Shown piece by piece: positions 36,058-43,597 of a stretch of DNA of 43,597 nucleotides. This DNA is from Candidatus Limihabitans stercoravium (GTDB taxonomy: Bacteria > Bacillota > Clostridia > Christensenellales > CAG-314): the NCBI GenBank assembly GCA_018715495.1, contig DVLO01000011.1:1-43597 (forward strand), given 5' to 3'. The notes beneath the pieces are model-generated. The model was not told the origin of the DNA and did not search any database. It saw only the letters and a list, made by a program, of their open reading frames with translations. A program made the translations under genes and the position numbers. The stretch's first letter is position 1, and each line of letters starts with the position of its first letter.

Positions 36058-37644
36058 TCAGCGTTTATCGACAGCTTGTTGCAGTCTGTTGCAGATTGCA
36101 AGGGCAGATTTCAATCCTTCTACTGCCGACGACACAATGCCGCCCGAATATCCGCAACCCTCACCGCACGGAACAACATTTGCGTGAGTTGTGCTGAACA
36201 TGTCTTTTCTTATAATTCTGACAGGGGAAGATGTACGGCTTTCAACGGCAGTCAATACACCGCATTTGTCAAATCCCTTTATCTTCTGTCCAAACAACGG
36301 CAATGCCTTAGCAATTGTTTCTGTGATGAAAGCAGGCAACTGCTTGCGCAAGTTTACCGACACTACACCCCTTGCGTAGGTAGGTTCAATGTCAAACTGC
36401 GTTGTTGTAACTCCCTTTAAAAAGTCCGTTACATTTTGTGCGGGAGCCTTGTATTCCCCTTGTTGTTTAGTCAAGTCGTAACACAGTCTTTCAAGTTGCT
36501 GCTGGAAACGCACACCGTCCAGCACACCGTTTCCGAAATCATCGCTGTTGACATTTACCACCAACGCACTGTTGCTGTTGTCTCCCATACGGTCGTAGTT
36601 GCTCATTCCGTTTACGACAACGCCATGTGGCTCAGAGGTGGCACATACAACGTTACCTCCGGGACACATACAAAATGAGTAGCAACTCTTATCAGCAAAA
36701 TTTGCCGTCAGTTTATATGACGCCGATTGAAAATCACGGTGAGTCAATGCCAATTTGCCGTACTGCGCCGTTGAGATAAACTGCCGTGTGTGTTCCACAC
36801 GCAAGCCCACGGCAAATGGTTTGGATGTCATTTCAAATCCACGGTTGTACAACATTTCAAATGTATCACGGGCGCTGTGTCCGATAGCTAACGCAAGGTA
36901 GTCGCAATCAATACTGAACTTTTTACCTTCACTTTGCAATACCGCCTGCGTAACAACACCGTCAACGCCCACAACATCTACAAGTTTTGTGTGAAACATG
37001 AATTTGCCGCCGTCATTGATTACGGCGTTTTTCATGTTGTCTACTACCTTGACAAGGTAGTCCGTTCCTATGTGCGGAAGATTGGACGTCATGATGTCCT
37101 GAGGTGCGCCTTGTCTGACAAATTCCGTAAATACAGTGTGTACGAAAGGCGAAGTAATACCCGTAGTCAGTTTGCCGTCGCTGTACGTTCCTGCACCGCC
37201 CAATCCAAACTGAATGTTGTTGTCAAAATCAAGTTGTCCTCCGTTGTTGAAGTTTGCTACCGCCTGAGTGCGTGAATTTATGTCACCGCCACGTTCAACT
37301 ACCGTGACATCTGCGCCTGCACTTGCAAGATACCTTGCACAGAACAACCCACAGGGACCGCTACCTACTACCACAACCTTCTTGTTTTGCCATGGTTCAA
37401 CGTCTCTGAGCCAATCGACAGGCTGGGTGTAAGGCTTGGCGTTGACCGGTGTTTTAGCGGTAAGTATCCTGTAACTGCAATTGTAGTAAATGTGATGTTT
37501 GTTTCGGGCATCCACGCTCTGCCTGTGTAATTGACATTGTTTGATGTCTGTAACTTTCAGCCCGACAAACCTTGCAACAACTTCAATGACGTCAGCGCAG
37601 TTGATTTCCACCGCCATTGAGTTGGTTAGATACCATTTCATCAT
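36058..37644 (-). CDS. FAD-dependent oxidoreductase (COG2509-like)
   Basis: A 528-residue flavoprotein of the uncharacterised FAD-dependent dehydrogenase type. An N-terminal domain (about 1-85) precedes the Rossmann motif VVVGSGPCGLFCARYL near residues 89-104, then RGGD and GGAGTYSDGKL. The C terminus has GEGCGYSGGIVSSAVEG, a typical FAD-binding end. TAGGAG lies before two adjacent ATGs. It is 6 bases after the second oxidoreductase gene, in an operon with lysC. The substrate is unknown. Confidence 0.85.
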   Translation of the reverse strand: MMKWYLTNSMAVEINCADVIEVVARFVGLKVTDIKQCQLHRQSVDARNKHHIYYNCSYRILTAKTPVNAKPYTQPVDWLRDVEPWQNKKVVVVGSGPCGLFCARYLASAGADVTVVERGGDINSRTQAVANFNNGGQLDFDNNIQFGLGGAGTYSDGKLTTGITSPFVHTVFTEFVRQGAPQDIMTSNLPHIGTDYLVKVVDNMKNAVINDGGKFMFHTKLVDVVGVDGVVTQAVLQSEGKKFSIDCDYLALAIGHSARDTFEMLYNRGFEMTSKPFAVGLRVEHTRQFISTAQYGKLALTHRDFQSASYKLTANFADKSCYSFCMCPGGNVVCATSEPHGVVVNGMSNYDRMGDNSNSALVVNVNSDDFGNGVLDGVRFQQQLERLCYDLTKQQGEYKAPAQNVTDFLKGVTTTQFDIEPTYARGVVSVNLRKQLPAFITETIAKALPLFGQKIKGFDKCGVLTAVESRTSSPVRIIRKDMFSTTHANVVPCGEGCGYSGGIVSSAVEGLKSALAICNRLQQAVDKR

Positions 37645-37650
37645 TTTCTC

Positions 37651-38790
37651 CTACTTGTACAATCGTGAATACAGCAATGCCGACGCAATTGCAAACATCA
37701 GGTTGTATCCACCGCATTTTCCGTCTACATTCAATGCTTCACCAACTACACCTATACCATTGGGAAGTTTGAGATCAGTTACGTAGCGATCGTCAATGCC
37801 GCCTGCAGTCACCTGACTCTTTCCGTAATCGGCAAGCAACGAAACGGGAAAACTGCAACACTTCAATGTTTCTGCAACACTGTTGCCGCTTACTGATTTT
37901 ACCCTCTTCAAGACATGTTCGGCAATCTTGTTGTGAACAATTCCGTACAGCAATGTTTCTTTACTGTATTGACGGCGCAAACGTTCGTTGATTTCTGCCT
38001 CCAGTTCTTCTTTGGATAGGTGTGTCACAAGATCACACTGCACAACGTAATTGCCTTGTTTACCGTTTACAACACGTCTTGCAATGACAGCAGACAAATC
38101 AAACGCACATATTCCTGACAATCCGTAATCACGGAAAAGCAATTCTCCCTGTTCTTCCGCAACTGTTTTGCCGTCGCACAACAATGCAACACTGCTCTTG
38201 ACACGAATACCGTTCAAGGACTTGTCCATGTTGGGAACTTTCAGTGGAACAAGTGACGGACACAGCGTTGTGTAGTACTTTTCCATTCCACAGATGTTGG
38301 GTAAAGGCGCCTGACTTCCGCTTCCCACAGCAATGACAACGTCATCGCATTTCAATGTTCTGTCGCCGCACACAACAGTAAAGCCGTCCTTACCGGATTT
38401 AACTTCCTTGACGGTGCAGTCGCACAACACTTCGACGCCTTGCTCTTTAAGCGCAAGACGAAGGCAATCCACCACCGAATTGGCACTTTCCGTAATTGGA
38501 TAAACTCTGCCCGACTCATCGGCAAAAGTAAAGATGCCAACACTTCTCAGAAAATCAGCACATTGCTCAAAATTTACATTTCTGTACACCAAGTCTACAA
38601 CGTTACTTTCGTTGTAACATCTGACATTGGGATTTTCGTTCAGAATATTACACTTTCCGTTACCGCTCATTGCTATCTTTCTGCCAAGACGGCTGTTGCG
38701 TTCGATAAGTGTTGTTTTGTTTCCGTTGTGTGCGGAACACAATGCAGTTACAATACCGCTCATTCCGCCGCCTATCACTATACGATACAT
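37651..38790 (-). CDS. NAD(P)/FAD-dependent oxidoreductase, HI0933/BaiN type
   Basis: A 379-residue flavoprotein. YRIVIGGGMSGIVTAL, then RLGRKIAMSGNGKCN, the family signature, and the C-terminal GGYNLMFAIASA. The start at 38790 has CGGAG 6 bases upstream; the upstream in-frame ATG lies in the lysC tail region and is not preferred. BaiN relatives reduce bile acid intermediates in some gut bacteria, but most members have unknown substrates, so only the family is called. Second gene of the lysC operon. Confidence 0.86.
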   Translation of the reverse strand: MYRIVIGGGMSGIVTALCSAHNGNKTTLIERNSRLGRKIAMSGNGKCNILNENPNVRCYNESNVVDLVYRNVNFEQCADFLRSVGIFTFADESGRVYPITESANSVVDCLRLALKEQGVEVLCDCTVKEVKSGKDGFTVVCGDRTLKCDDVVIAVGSGSQAPLPNICGMEKYYTTLCPSLVPLKVPNMDKSLNGIRVKSSVALLCDGKTVAEEQGELLFRDYGLSGICAFDLSAVIARRVVNGKQGNYVVQCDLVTHLSKEELEAEINERLRRQYSKETLLYGIVHNKIAEHVLKRVKSVSGNSVAETLKCCSFPVSLLADYGKSQVTAGGIDDRYVTDLKLPNGIGVVGEALNVDGKCGGYNLMFAIASALLYSRLYK

Positions 38791-38832
38791 TTGTACTCCG
38801 ATGTCTTTTTTCAATATTGTATAACACATTGC

Positions 38833-39861
38833 CTACGAAGTCAACTTCATTACAACGTCGTAAACGGCAGACAGTATGTTTTCCACTGTAATCAATTGAA
38901 GATGATTACTTGCTCCGGTAACACCCATTGGATGAATGTCTGCATGCTTTAACATACAATATATTGCCTCTGCAACCACAGAATGCGGCAACGTAAATAC
39001 AATTGTTGTACAATACAAATTGCCATTCCTCCTAGCCGTTACGCCCAGCACCTGATTGGGCAAGCTGTCGTTACACACAACAGTACCGCAATCGGACGTG
39101 TTGAAGTAATTGCGTATGTTGATTGGGATTGCCTTTCTTGCTGCCGGTAACACGCTGTCGGGGTGCAGGACCGTTGCGCCACATTGCGCAAGCAAGCGCA
39201 TGTCGGAATAGGAAACGCAACGTACGGTTTCCGCACCGTTGACCTTAGTCGGGTCGGCAATGCACAGACCGTTGACATCCGTCCAGTTTTCGTACAAGGA
39301 AGCGTCTAACGCAGCCGCCACGATACCAGCCGAAATGTCACTGCCACCACGTGGAAACAAAACCCTTCTTCCGTCTTTCCTTGCACCGTAGAAACCGCCT
39401 GTGACAAAACGCCCTTCAACAGAACTTATATTTTTTAATGTTTCCTTTCCCAGCAATCGTCTTGAGCCGAAACGAAACAGACTTTCGGCACTGACGTACT
39501 TCCAGCCTAAAAAAGCCGCAACAACCTTTGCAGACAACTCCTCCCCCTTAGAAAGGGTGTTTTCGTAGTAATTTTGCTGTACTATGTTTGTAATAGTATC
39601 CTTCAAAATGGCGTTTATATCAATACTGATGTCATTTTGTTCCACCAGGCTACGGTACTTGAATGCAATCTTGTCGAACAACGATGTGTCCGGCAATCGT
39701 GAGTGCAACGCCTTCAAGAGATCGGTAACCTTCGTATCGCCGTCGAACTGTTTACCTATTGCCGACACCACCACCGCCCCGTGATGATGGGTGATTATAT
39801 TTTTTACAAAATGCAGATTGTTGGGTGTAATGGCTGTACCGCCAAATTTAGCTACTATCAT
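38833..39861 (-). CDS. lysC: Aspartate kinase
   Basis: A 342-residue aspartokinase, first step of the aspartate family pathway to lysine, threonine and diaminopimelate. KFGGT starts the N terminus; GGSDISAG, the Asp-Val-Asn-Gly segment (WTDVNGL) and GATVLHPDSVLPA follow. It is shorter than the usual 400-450 residues, with a reduced C-terminal ACT region, so feedback control may differ. No Shine-Dalgarno precedes the ATG at 39861; a TGTAGT/ACTACA inverted repeat (39864-39883) lies directly upstream. A 20-base palindromic element shared with the hemW promoter lies inside the gene (39580-39599). Confidence 0.88.
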   Translation of the reverse strand: MIVAKFGGTAITPNNLHFVKNIITHHHGAVVVSAIGKQFDGDTKVTDLLKALHSRLPDTSLFDKIAFKYRSLVEQNDISIDINAILKDTITNIVQQNYYENTLSKGEELSAKVVAAFLGWKYVSAESLFRFGSRRLLGKETLKNISSVEGRFVTGGFYGARKDGRRVLFPRGGSDISAGIVAAALDASLYENWTDVNGLCIADPTKVNGAETVRCVSYSDMRLLAQCGATVLHPDSVLPAARKAIPINIRNYFNTSDCGTVVCNDSLPNQVLGVTARRNGNLYCTTIVFTLPHSVVAEAIYCMLKHADIHPMGVTGASNHLQLITVENILSAVYDVVMKLTS

Positions 39862-39863
39862 AT

Positions 39864-39883
39864 TGTAGTATATGCACACTACA
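39864..39883 (-). promoter_or_regulatory. Inverted repeat at the lysC start
   Basis: TGTAGT/ACTACA, 8-base gap, two bases upstream of the ATG. A TATACT (-10 like) with TTCGTG 17 bases upstream falls here; the predicted transcript start would be at or next to the ATG. Confidence 0.4.
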
Positions 39884-39896
39884 AAGAGTCACGAAC

Positions 39897-39926
39897 AAAA
39901 AATCCCCGTGCCTTGACACGGGGAAA
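39897..39926 (-). terminator. Terminator after cdaA and the small membrane peptide
   Basis: Minus-strand CCCCGTG/CACGGGG, 7 bp, 6-base loop, then six T. Confidence 0.88.
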
Positions 39927-39931
39927 ATTAT

Positions 39932-40057
39932 TTATAATGTTGAAATAAAACCTATACAAATAACCAGTGCCGTTGCGCACAACAACGAAACGACCGCAAT
40001 TGCAAGGTTGCGCAGGAATGATCTTGCTCCTACCGATTTCTTCTTACTGTTGTTCAT
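39932..40057 (-). CDS. 41-residue membrane peptide overlapping cdaA
   Basis: A small open frame with an ATG at 40057, 14 bases inside the end of cdaA, preceded by TGGGGGGTA which can pair with 16S rRNA. The peptide has a basic N terminus (KKKS, then R12 and R16) and one hydrophobic helix (about residues 18-40), so it should sit in the membrane with the N terminus inside. It stops 6 bases before the terminator. In most Bacillota, cdaA is followed by cdaR, a membrane protein that modulates CdaA; here no YbbR repeats exist. No homologue recognised. Coding status rests on the ribosome site, overlap and terminator. Confidence 0.6.
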   Translation of the reverse strand: MNNSKKKSVGARSFLRNLAIAVVSLLCATALVICIGFISTL

Positions 40058-40892
40058 AGTTATTTACCCCCCACAATTGTTCTTCAGATATACTGTCTGA
40101 AATGTGCAGCGCACCAACTAAAATGTCATGTAACGTATCGGAGTCAAGGTAGCGCTTGATCTTGCCGTCACGCATTGCGGAAATGATACCCGATTCCTCA
40201 CTGACAACAATCGCCGTTACAGCGGGATTGATTTCCGACACACCAAGTGCAGCACGGTGACGTGTTCCGAATTCTCTTGGCAAATCCTTGTCCTGCACAA
40301 TGGGAAGGTAGCAACCTGCTGCTACTATACGATTGCCGTTTATGATGACTGCACCGTCATGCAAAGGAGTCTTAGGGAAGAACACCGTCTCAAGCAATTC
40401 CGACGTTACGTCAGCATCCAGGGCAGTTCCGCTCTCAACAATTGATTCGGCAATGTTGTCACCAATCAGAATAAGTGCACCTATATCACTCTTACTCATG
40501 TGCAGACAAGCCTTGACAATTTCATCAGCTGTCTTGTGCAGTTGGTCGCTGTTAGGAGCGTAACCGTCAAGTGATGAATTGCGGAAAGTACGTTTCCATG
40601 TTCCCTTGAACATATCGTGCTTGAAATCATTGGCAAAGAAAGCTACATTTGTCAATACGATCAGCGCAACAACGATATAAACGTAAAACTGTGCATTGGC
40701 AACATTGAGCAGGCACATCAGAAGTGCCATTGCAACAAGAACACAGTCCAGAACAATCGCCCTGATAAGGCGGCGTTTATATGCGTAGGAAAAACAGACG
40801 TAAAAAAGCACGGCAACAAAAACAATTGCCACTACTTTGCCTGTGATTTCCAGCCAATCACCTTTAAAAAAATTGACAATGTAATCAGTCAT
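40044..40892 (-). CDS. cdaA: Diadenylate cyclase
   Basis: A 282-residue membrane enzyme that makes c-di-AMP from two ATP; c-di-AMP controls potassium and osmolyte balance and the cell wall. Three hydrophobic helices occupy about residues 15-90, then the DAC domain with DGA at 179-181 and RHR at 211-213, both intact. The start at 40892 follows GGGAG. The usual partners cdaR and glmM are absent; a small peptide gene overlaps its end, and ddh lies divergently upstream. Confidence 0.95.
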   Translation of the reverse strand: MTDYIVNFFKGDWLEITGKVVAIVFVAVLFYVCFSYAYKRRLIRAIVLDCVLVAMALLMCLLNVANAQFYVYIVVALIVLTNVAFFANDFKHDMFKGTWKRTFRNSSLDGYAPNSDQLHKTADEIVKACLHMSKSDIGALILIGDNIAESIVESGTALDADVTSELLETVFFPKTPLHDGAVIINGNRIVAAGCYLPIVQDKDLPREFGTRHRAALGVSEINPAVTAIVVSEESGIISAMRDGKIKRYLDSDTLHDILVGALHISDSISEEQLWGVNNYEQQ

Positions 40893-40905
40893 TTGCACAC
40901 TCCCA

Positions 40906-40970
40906 TCCCGAATCACGGGACTTCATGAAGTCTATGTATATATAATACTATACATTTATTAATTAATAAA
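40906..40970. promoter_or_regulatory. Palindromes in the cdaA-ddh divergent gap
   Basis: Three perfect palindromes: TCCCG-5-CGGGA (40906-40920), GACTTCATGAAGTC (40919-40932, sharing two bases with the first) and TTTATTAATTAATAAA (40955-40970). The first two can form mutually exclusive hairpins in the cdaA leader. They resemble regulatory sites but no factor can be named. Confidence 0.5.
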
Positions 40971-41120
40971 GCGTTTTTTACTAAATTTTACTTATACAAG
41001 CGGTAAAATTGTGTTGTTTTTGTAAAAAGGCACTACCAAAGCAACATGCCATACAACAAATTCGGGATTTTCTTCGAATATAAGCATTGAACACAAAATA
41101 CACTGTTAAAGGAGGAAAAT

Positions 41121-42002
41121 ATGAAAGTAGCAATTTTCGGTTACGGTAAACTAGGTAAGTGTCTTGAAAAATGCATCCAGGCAGATAACAACATGCAGCT
41201 TGAGGCAATCTTCTCAAGACGGAAAATCCCACATGAAAAGTACGTCCCTGCTAGCGACCTTGCGCAGTACATAGGTAAAATTGACGTTGTTGCAATTGCG
41301 ACAGGCAGCAAGGAAGACATCACAAACAGTGATCTCAAATACTTCAACACAGTTGACAGTTACGATGTTCACCAACGTATTGACAGTCACAAACAACAAC
41401 TCAATGACGACAACACATTGTCCATTGTGTCCGTTGGCTGGGATCCGGGCATACTGAGTATTCAAAGAGCATTGTGTCACAGTTTGTCCAACAAAGGTGT
41501 TTACACCTTCTGGGGAAAAGGTGTTTCGCAAGGTCACTCAAACGCACTGATGCAAATAGAGGGAGTAAAGGACGCAATACAATTTACAGTTCCCAACAGC
41601 AAGGCAATACAATTTGCACGACAAGGCATTGCATCCGACGAACCTCACACAAGAGTGTGCTATATCAATTGCGATAAAAGCAAACGTGAAGAAATTACGG
41701 AAAAAGTACTGAATATGCCCTACTATTTTCAGGGATACCCTGTCAAAATTTACTTCGTCAGCGGAGAAAAAATCCGCACATTGTGGCAAAACACATCTCA
41801 CAAAGGTCTGACAGTTTCAAGCGGCGACTGCTGGCAAACGGAATACCGCATTCACACCGACAACAACGCACTGTTTACCGCACAGATAATGTGTAGTTAC
41901 ATCAAGGCAGTACCCCGACTGATTGATGACGGTTACACAGGAGTTGCCGATCCGCTGGATATTCCCATCAAATACATTGTTGACAACAAGTCCATGCTGT
42001 AA
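41121..42002 (+). CDS. ddh: meso-Diaminopimelate D-dehydrogenase
   Basis: A 293-residue NADPH-dependent enzyme that makes meso-diaminopimelate from tetrahydrodipicolinate in one step, giving lysine and cell-wall DAP. Rossmann loop GYGKLG at the N terminus; VGWDPGILSIQRA, GVSQGHSNA and the C-terminal NNALFTAQIM segment fit Ddh. It is a little shorter than the 320-residue reference. AAAGGAGG precedes the ATG. lysC lies about 1.3 kb away on the other strand. Confidence 0.92.
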   Translation: MKVAIFGYGKLGKCLEKCIQADNNMQLEAIFSRRKIPHEKYVPASDLAQYIGKIDVVAIATGSKEDITNSDLKYFNTVDSYDVHQRIDSHKQQLNDDNTLSIVSVGWDPGILSIQRALCHSLSNKGVYTFWGKGVSQGHSNALMQIEGVKDAIQFTVPNSKAIQFARQGIASDEPHTRVCYINCDKSKREEITEKVLNMPYYFQGYPVKIYFVSGEKIRTLWQNTSHKGLTVSSGDCWQTEYRIHTDNNALFTAQIMCSYIKAVPRLIDDGYTGVADPLDIPIKYIVDNKSML

Positions 42003-42009
42003 ATAAAAG

Positions 42010-42038
42010 GATTGAGCTGCTACTCAATCCCTTTTTTA
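42010..42038 (+). terminator. Terminator of ddh
   Basis: GGATTGAG/CTCAATCC, 6-base loop, then CTTTTTT. It just overlaps the end of the convergent comEB gene. Confidence 0.88.
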
Positions 42039-42488
42039 CAAAGTATCAAATTGTACTGTTTCTACGCCTGCTTCCTTTAGCAACTCAATGGAAAATTCAT
42101 CAGGGTAGCCTTCCTTGTAGACAATACGCTTTATACCACTGTTGATGATCATCTTGGCACAGATTACGCATGGTTGATGCGTGCAGTAAAGAGTTGCCCC
42201 TTCAAGTACAATTCCAAGTTTAGCAGCCTGTGCGATGGCATTTTGTTCGGCATGTACTGCGTAGCAAAGTTCGTGACGGGTACCGCTTGGAATACCCAAC
42301 TTCTTACGCAGACATTCACCACGTTCAACGCAACTCTTGATTCCGCTGGGAGCACCGTTGTAACCTGTTGTCAGCACACGTTTGTCACGAACGATAATTG
42401 CACCGACATGCCTGTTCTCCTGGTAACAGCTTGACCATTCCGCCACTTTTTGCGTCAGTTCCATAAATCTCTTGTCCCATTTGTTCAT
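42036..42488 (-). CDS. comEB: dCMP deaminase (ComEB-like)
   Basis: A 150-residue zinc deaminase converting dCMP to dUMP for thymidylate synthesis. HAE (79-81) and PCVIC (106-110) give the zinc ligands and catalytic Glu; NGAPSG fits the family. The ATG at 42488 follows AGAAGGTG. No competence genes are nearby, so the symbol reflects family only. Confidence 0.93.
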   Translation of the reverse strand: MNKWDKRFMELTQKVAEWSSCYQENRHVGAIIVRDKRVLTTGYNGAPSGIKSCVERGECLRKKLGIPSGTRHELCYAVHAEQNAIAQAAKLGIVLEGATLYCTHQPCVICAKMIINSGIKRIVYKEGYPDEFSIELLKEAGVETVQFDTL

Positions 42489-42517
42489 AAGTAGCACCTT
42501 CTGTAAGTAATACAAGT

Positions 42518-42546
42518 ATTGTAATACTACATTTCAACTTTGTCAA
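42518..42546 (-). promoter_or_regulatory. Promoter of comEB
   Basis: Minus-strand TTGACA, 17-base spacer, TACAAT, a strong match with a leader of about 23 bases. Confidence 0.82.
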
Positions 42547-42607
42547 CACCGACACATAATATACAGTAAAAACATTGATTTTTTACATACGTTGTATCAA
42601 AAAAGCA

Positions 42608-42636
42608 TAGACAACAAAACTGAACGGTGCTATAAT
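42608..42636 (+). promoter_or_regulatory. Promoter of the DUF2188 protein gene
   Basis: TAGACA, 17-base spacer, TATAAT. Confidence 0.72.
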
Positions 42637-42658
42637 AAAAGAAAAGGAGTTTTTTACT

Positions 42659-43387
42659 ATGACAGGACCAAAAACTTTCACAGGCATGTTAGGAGCACCC
42701 TCTCTGACAGAATTCTTCACCAAGGAGATCTTCAAGATCGGCAACTTTCCTGTACTGCTGTGGCATCTGTGTGCCGTTGCGGTGCTGTTGCTGATTGTCG
42801 TTGTCATTGCAATACGTGTTGCGGAAAGCAAACGTGAAAAACAAGCCAAAGAAGAACAAATGCAATCGGCTATACTGCGTTCAACTGACGAACAGCCAGC
42901 CGAAGAATTCAACGAAGAAGTAACCGAAGAACAACCTGTCGAAACACAACCACAACCAATTGAAGAAACAACTCCTGAAGTCCAACTGGAAGAGGAACCG
43001 AAAGCTGAAGAAAGCAGCGCAACTGAAGCGGAACTGCCTCTTGAAACAGCTGAGGAAGTAGAACCCGAACAAGCTCCCGCCGATGACATGGAAGACTTCG
43101 GCGAAGAAGTTACTGAAGAAGAACCTGAAACTGAGCAGGAAAAGCAGCCCGAACAAGCTGCCGCAACTGCACCCGCAGAAGAAAAGCCTGCACGCAGAAA
43201 GAACTACCACGTTTCCTTGCGTGAAGACGGCAAGTGGCAAGTCAAGTTGTCACGTGGCGAAAGAGCATTGAAACTGTTTGAAACACAGGCAGAAGCAATT
43301 AAATTCGCTAAAGACAAGGCCAAGGCACAGAAGGGATACATCACAATCCACATGACAGACGGAAAGATTCGTCGCCAGAAGTATTGA
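42659..43387 (+). CDS. Membrane-anchored DUF2188 protein with acidic linker
   Basis: A 242-residue protein in three parts. Residues 33-54 form one membrane helix; residues about 60-180 are a Glu/Pro/Gln/Ala-rich, highly acidic and probably unfolded linker; residues about 182-242 are a basic DUF2188-like domain with HVSLREDGKWQVKLSRGER and FETQAEAIKFAKDKAK and ending DGKIRRQKY. DUF2188 domains are small and of unknown function, often basic. The promoter, GGAG site and terminator are all visible. Orientation cannot be decided; if the N terminus is outside, the acidic linker carries the basic domain into the cytoplasm. Confidence 0.85.
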   Translation: MTGPKTFTGMLGAPSLTEFFTKEIFKIGNFPVLLWHLCAVAVLLLIVVVIAIRVAESKREKQAKEEQMQSAILRSTDEQPAEEFNEEVTEEQPVETQPQPIEETTPEVQLEEEPKAEESSATEAELPLETAEEVEPEQAPADDMEDFGEEVTEEEPETEQEKQPEQAAATAPAEEKPARRKNYHVSLREDGKWQVKLSRGERALKLFETQAEAIKFAKDKAKAQKGYITIHMTDGKIRRQKY

Positions 43388-43426
43388 TACCACTACTGCA
43401 ACCTTACAATTGAATCCTACACATCA

Positions 43427-43463
43427 GCAACGCAGTCCGTAAAGGATTGCGTTGCTTTTCTTT
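43427..43463 (+). terminator. Terminator of the DUF2188 gene
   Basis: GCAACGCA/TGCGTTGC, 8-bp stem, 13-base loop, then TTTTCTTT. Confidence 0.82.
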
Positions 43464-43477
43464 GCAGGTGAATTATA

Positions 43478-43597
43478 CTATTAAGTGCAACAGTGAGAGA
43501 AAAAAAAAGGAGTTCATACAAATCTGTGGTAAAATAGAGTTGTGAAACTAAAATTTTGCCAAAGGAGATCTGTATGAACTATAAACATTTTACCATA
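43478..43597 (+). mobile_element. Probable left end of an IS30-family element (cut by window)
   Basis: The TTAAGTGCAACAGTGAG segment (43481-43497) resembles IS30-type terminal repeats (a GTGCAACA core), and a start codon beginning an IS30-like transposase follows at 43574. The right end lies outside the window, so the exact boundary is uncertain. Confidence 0.45.
43574..43597 (+). CDS. IS30-family transposase, first eight codons
   Basis: AAAGGAG then ATG; the visible MNYKHFTI agrees with the common N terminus of IS30 transposases (such proteins go on with an EERE-type segment). Only eight residues are seen, so the call is a family guess. Confidence 0.5.

Noticed and set aside
40971..41120. 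Lysine riboswitch before ddh
   Set aside because: The gap lacks the conserved L-box core and a terminator.
42583..43089. Serine-rich frame on the minus strand
   Set aside because: It is the complement of the Glu-rich linker codons of the DUF2188 gene and has no ribosome site.

Overview
The window looks like a chromosomal segment from a low-GC, Gram-positive anaerobe of the Bacillota, most likely an uncultured Clostridia lineage. Four things point there. The long block at about 1.5-15.9 kb follows the Bacillus subtilis order yloC-gmk-rpoZ-coaBC-priA-def-fmt-rsmB-rlmN-rsgA-rpe-spoVM-rpmB-yloU-fakA. Shine-Dalgarno sites are strong (GGAGG) and promoters are TTGaca-17-TATAAT. There are c-di-AMP (CdaA) and meso-diaminopimelate dehydrogenase genes. 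A 35-codon gene that I read as spoVM sits in its canonical place, suggesting a sporulating ancestry. No species can be named from the sequence.

Layout. 0-1.4 kb: a flavin reductase, an AT-rich gap, then tRNA-Leu(UAA) and tRNA-Cys(GCA) on the minus strand with a terminator-like hairpin between them. 1.5-5.1 kb: fakA and asp23 (minus), rpmB and a PAP2 membrane phosphatase (plus). 5.3-15.9 kb: one tightly packed minus-strand operon, yicC through spoVM (RNA quality control, nucleotide, CoA, replication restart, formyl-Met and rRNA maturation, ribosome assembly, pentose phosphate). 15.9-22.7 kb: a second minus operon, tyrS-yigZ-flavin reductase-pcrA-ligA. 22.7-25.2 kb: a two-gene ABC transporter. 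25.3-31.7 kb: rarA, a LysR-type regulator with ppa, hemW and lepA. 32.0-35.9 kb: a plus-strand accessory operon of a glycerophosphodiester phosphodiesterase and a 1013-residue membrane-anchored repeat protein. 36-40.9 kb: two FAD oxidoreductases with lysC, then cdaA with a 41-residue membrane peptide. 41.1-43.4 kb: ddh, dCMP deaminase and a membrane-anchored DUF2188 protein. The right edge cuts into what looks like an IS30-family insertion sequence.

Most genes are housekeeping. The parts most worth a second look are the repeat protein, with six Cys/His modules of possible metal-binding type; the very short spoVM; the small membrane peptide overlapping the end of cdaA where CdaR would normally be encoded; the absence of prpC-prkC, thiN and remA from the conserved block; and several palindromic or hairpin elements, including a 20-base palindrome found both at the hemW promoter and inside lysC.
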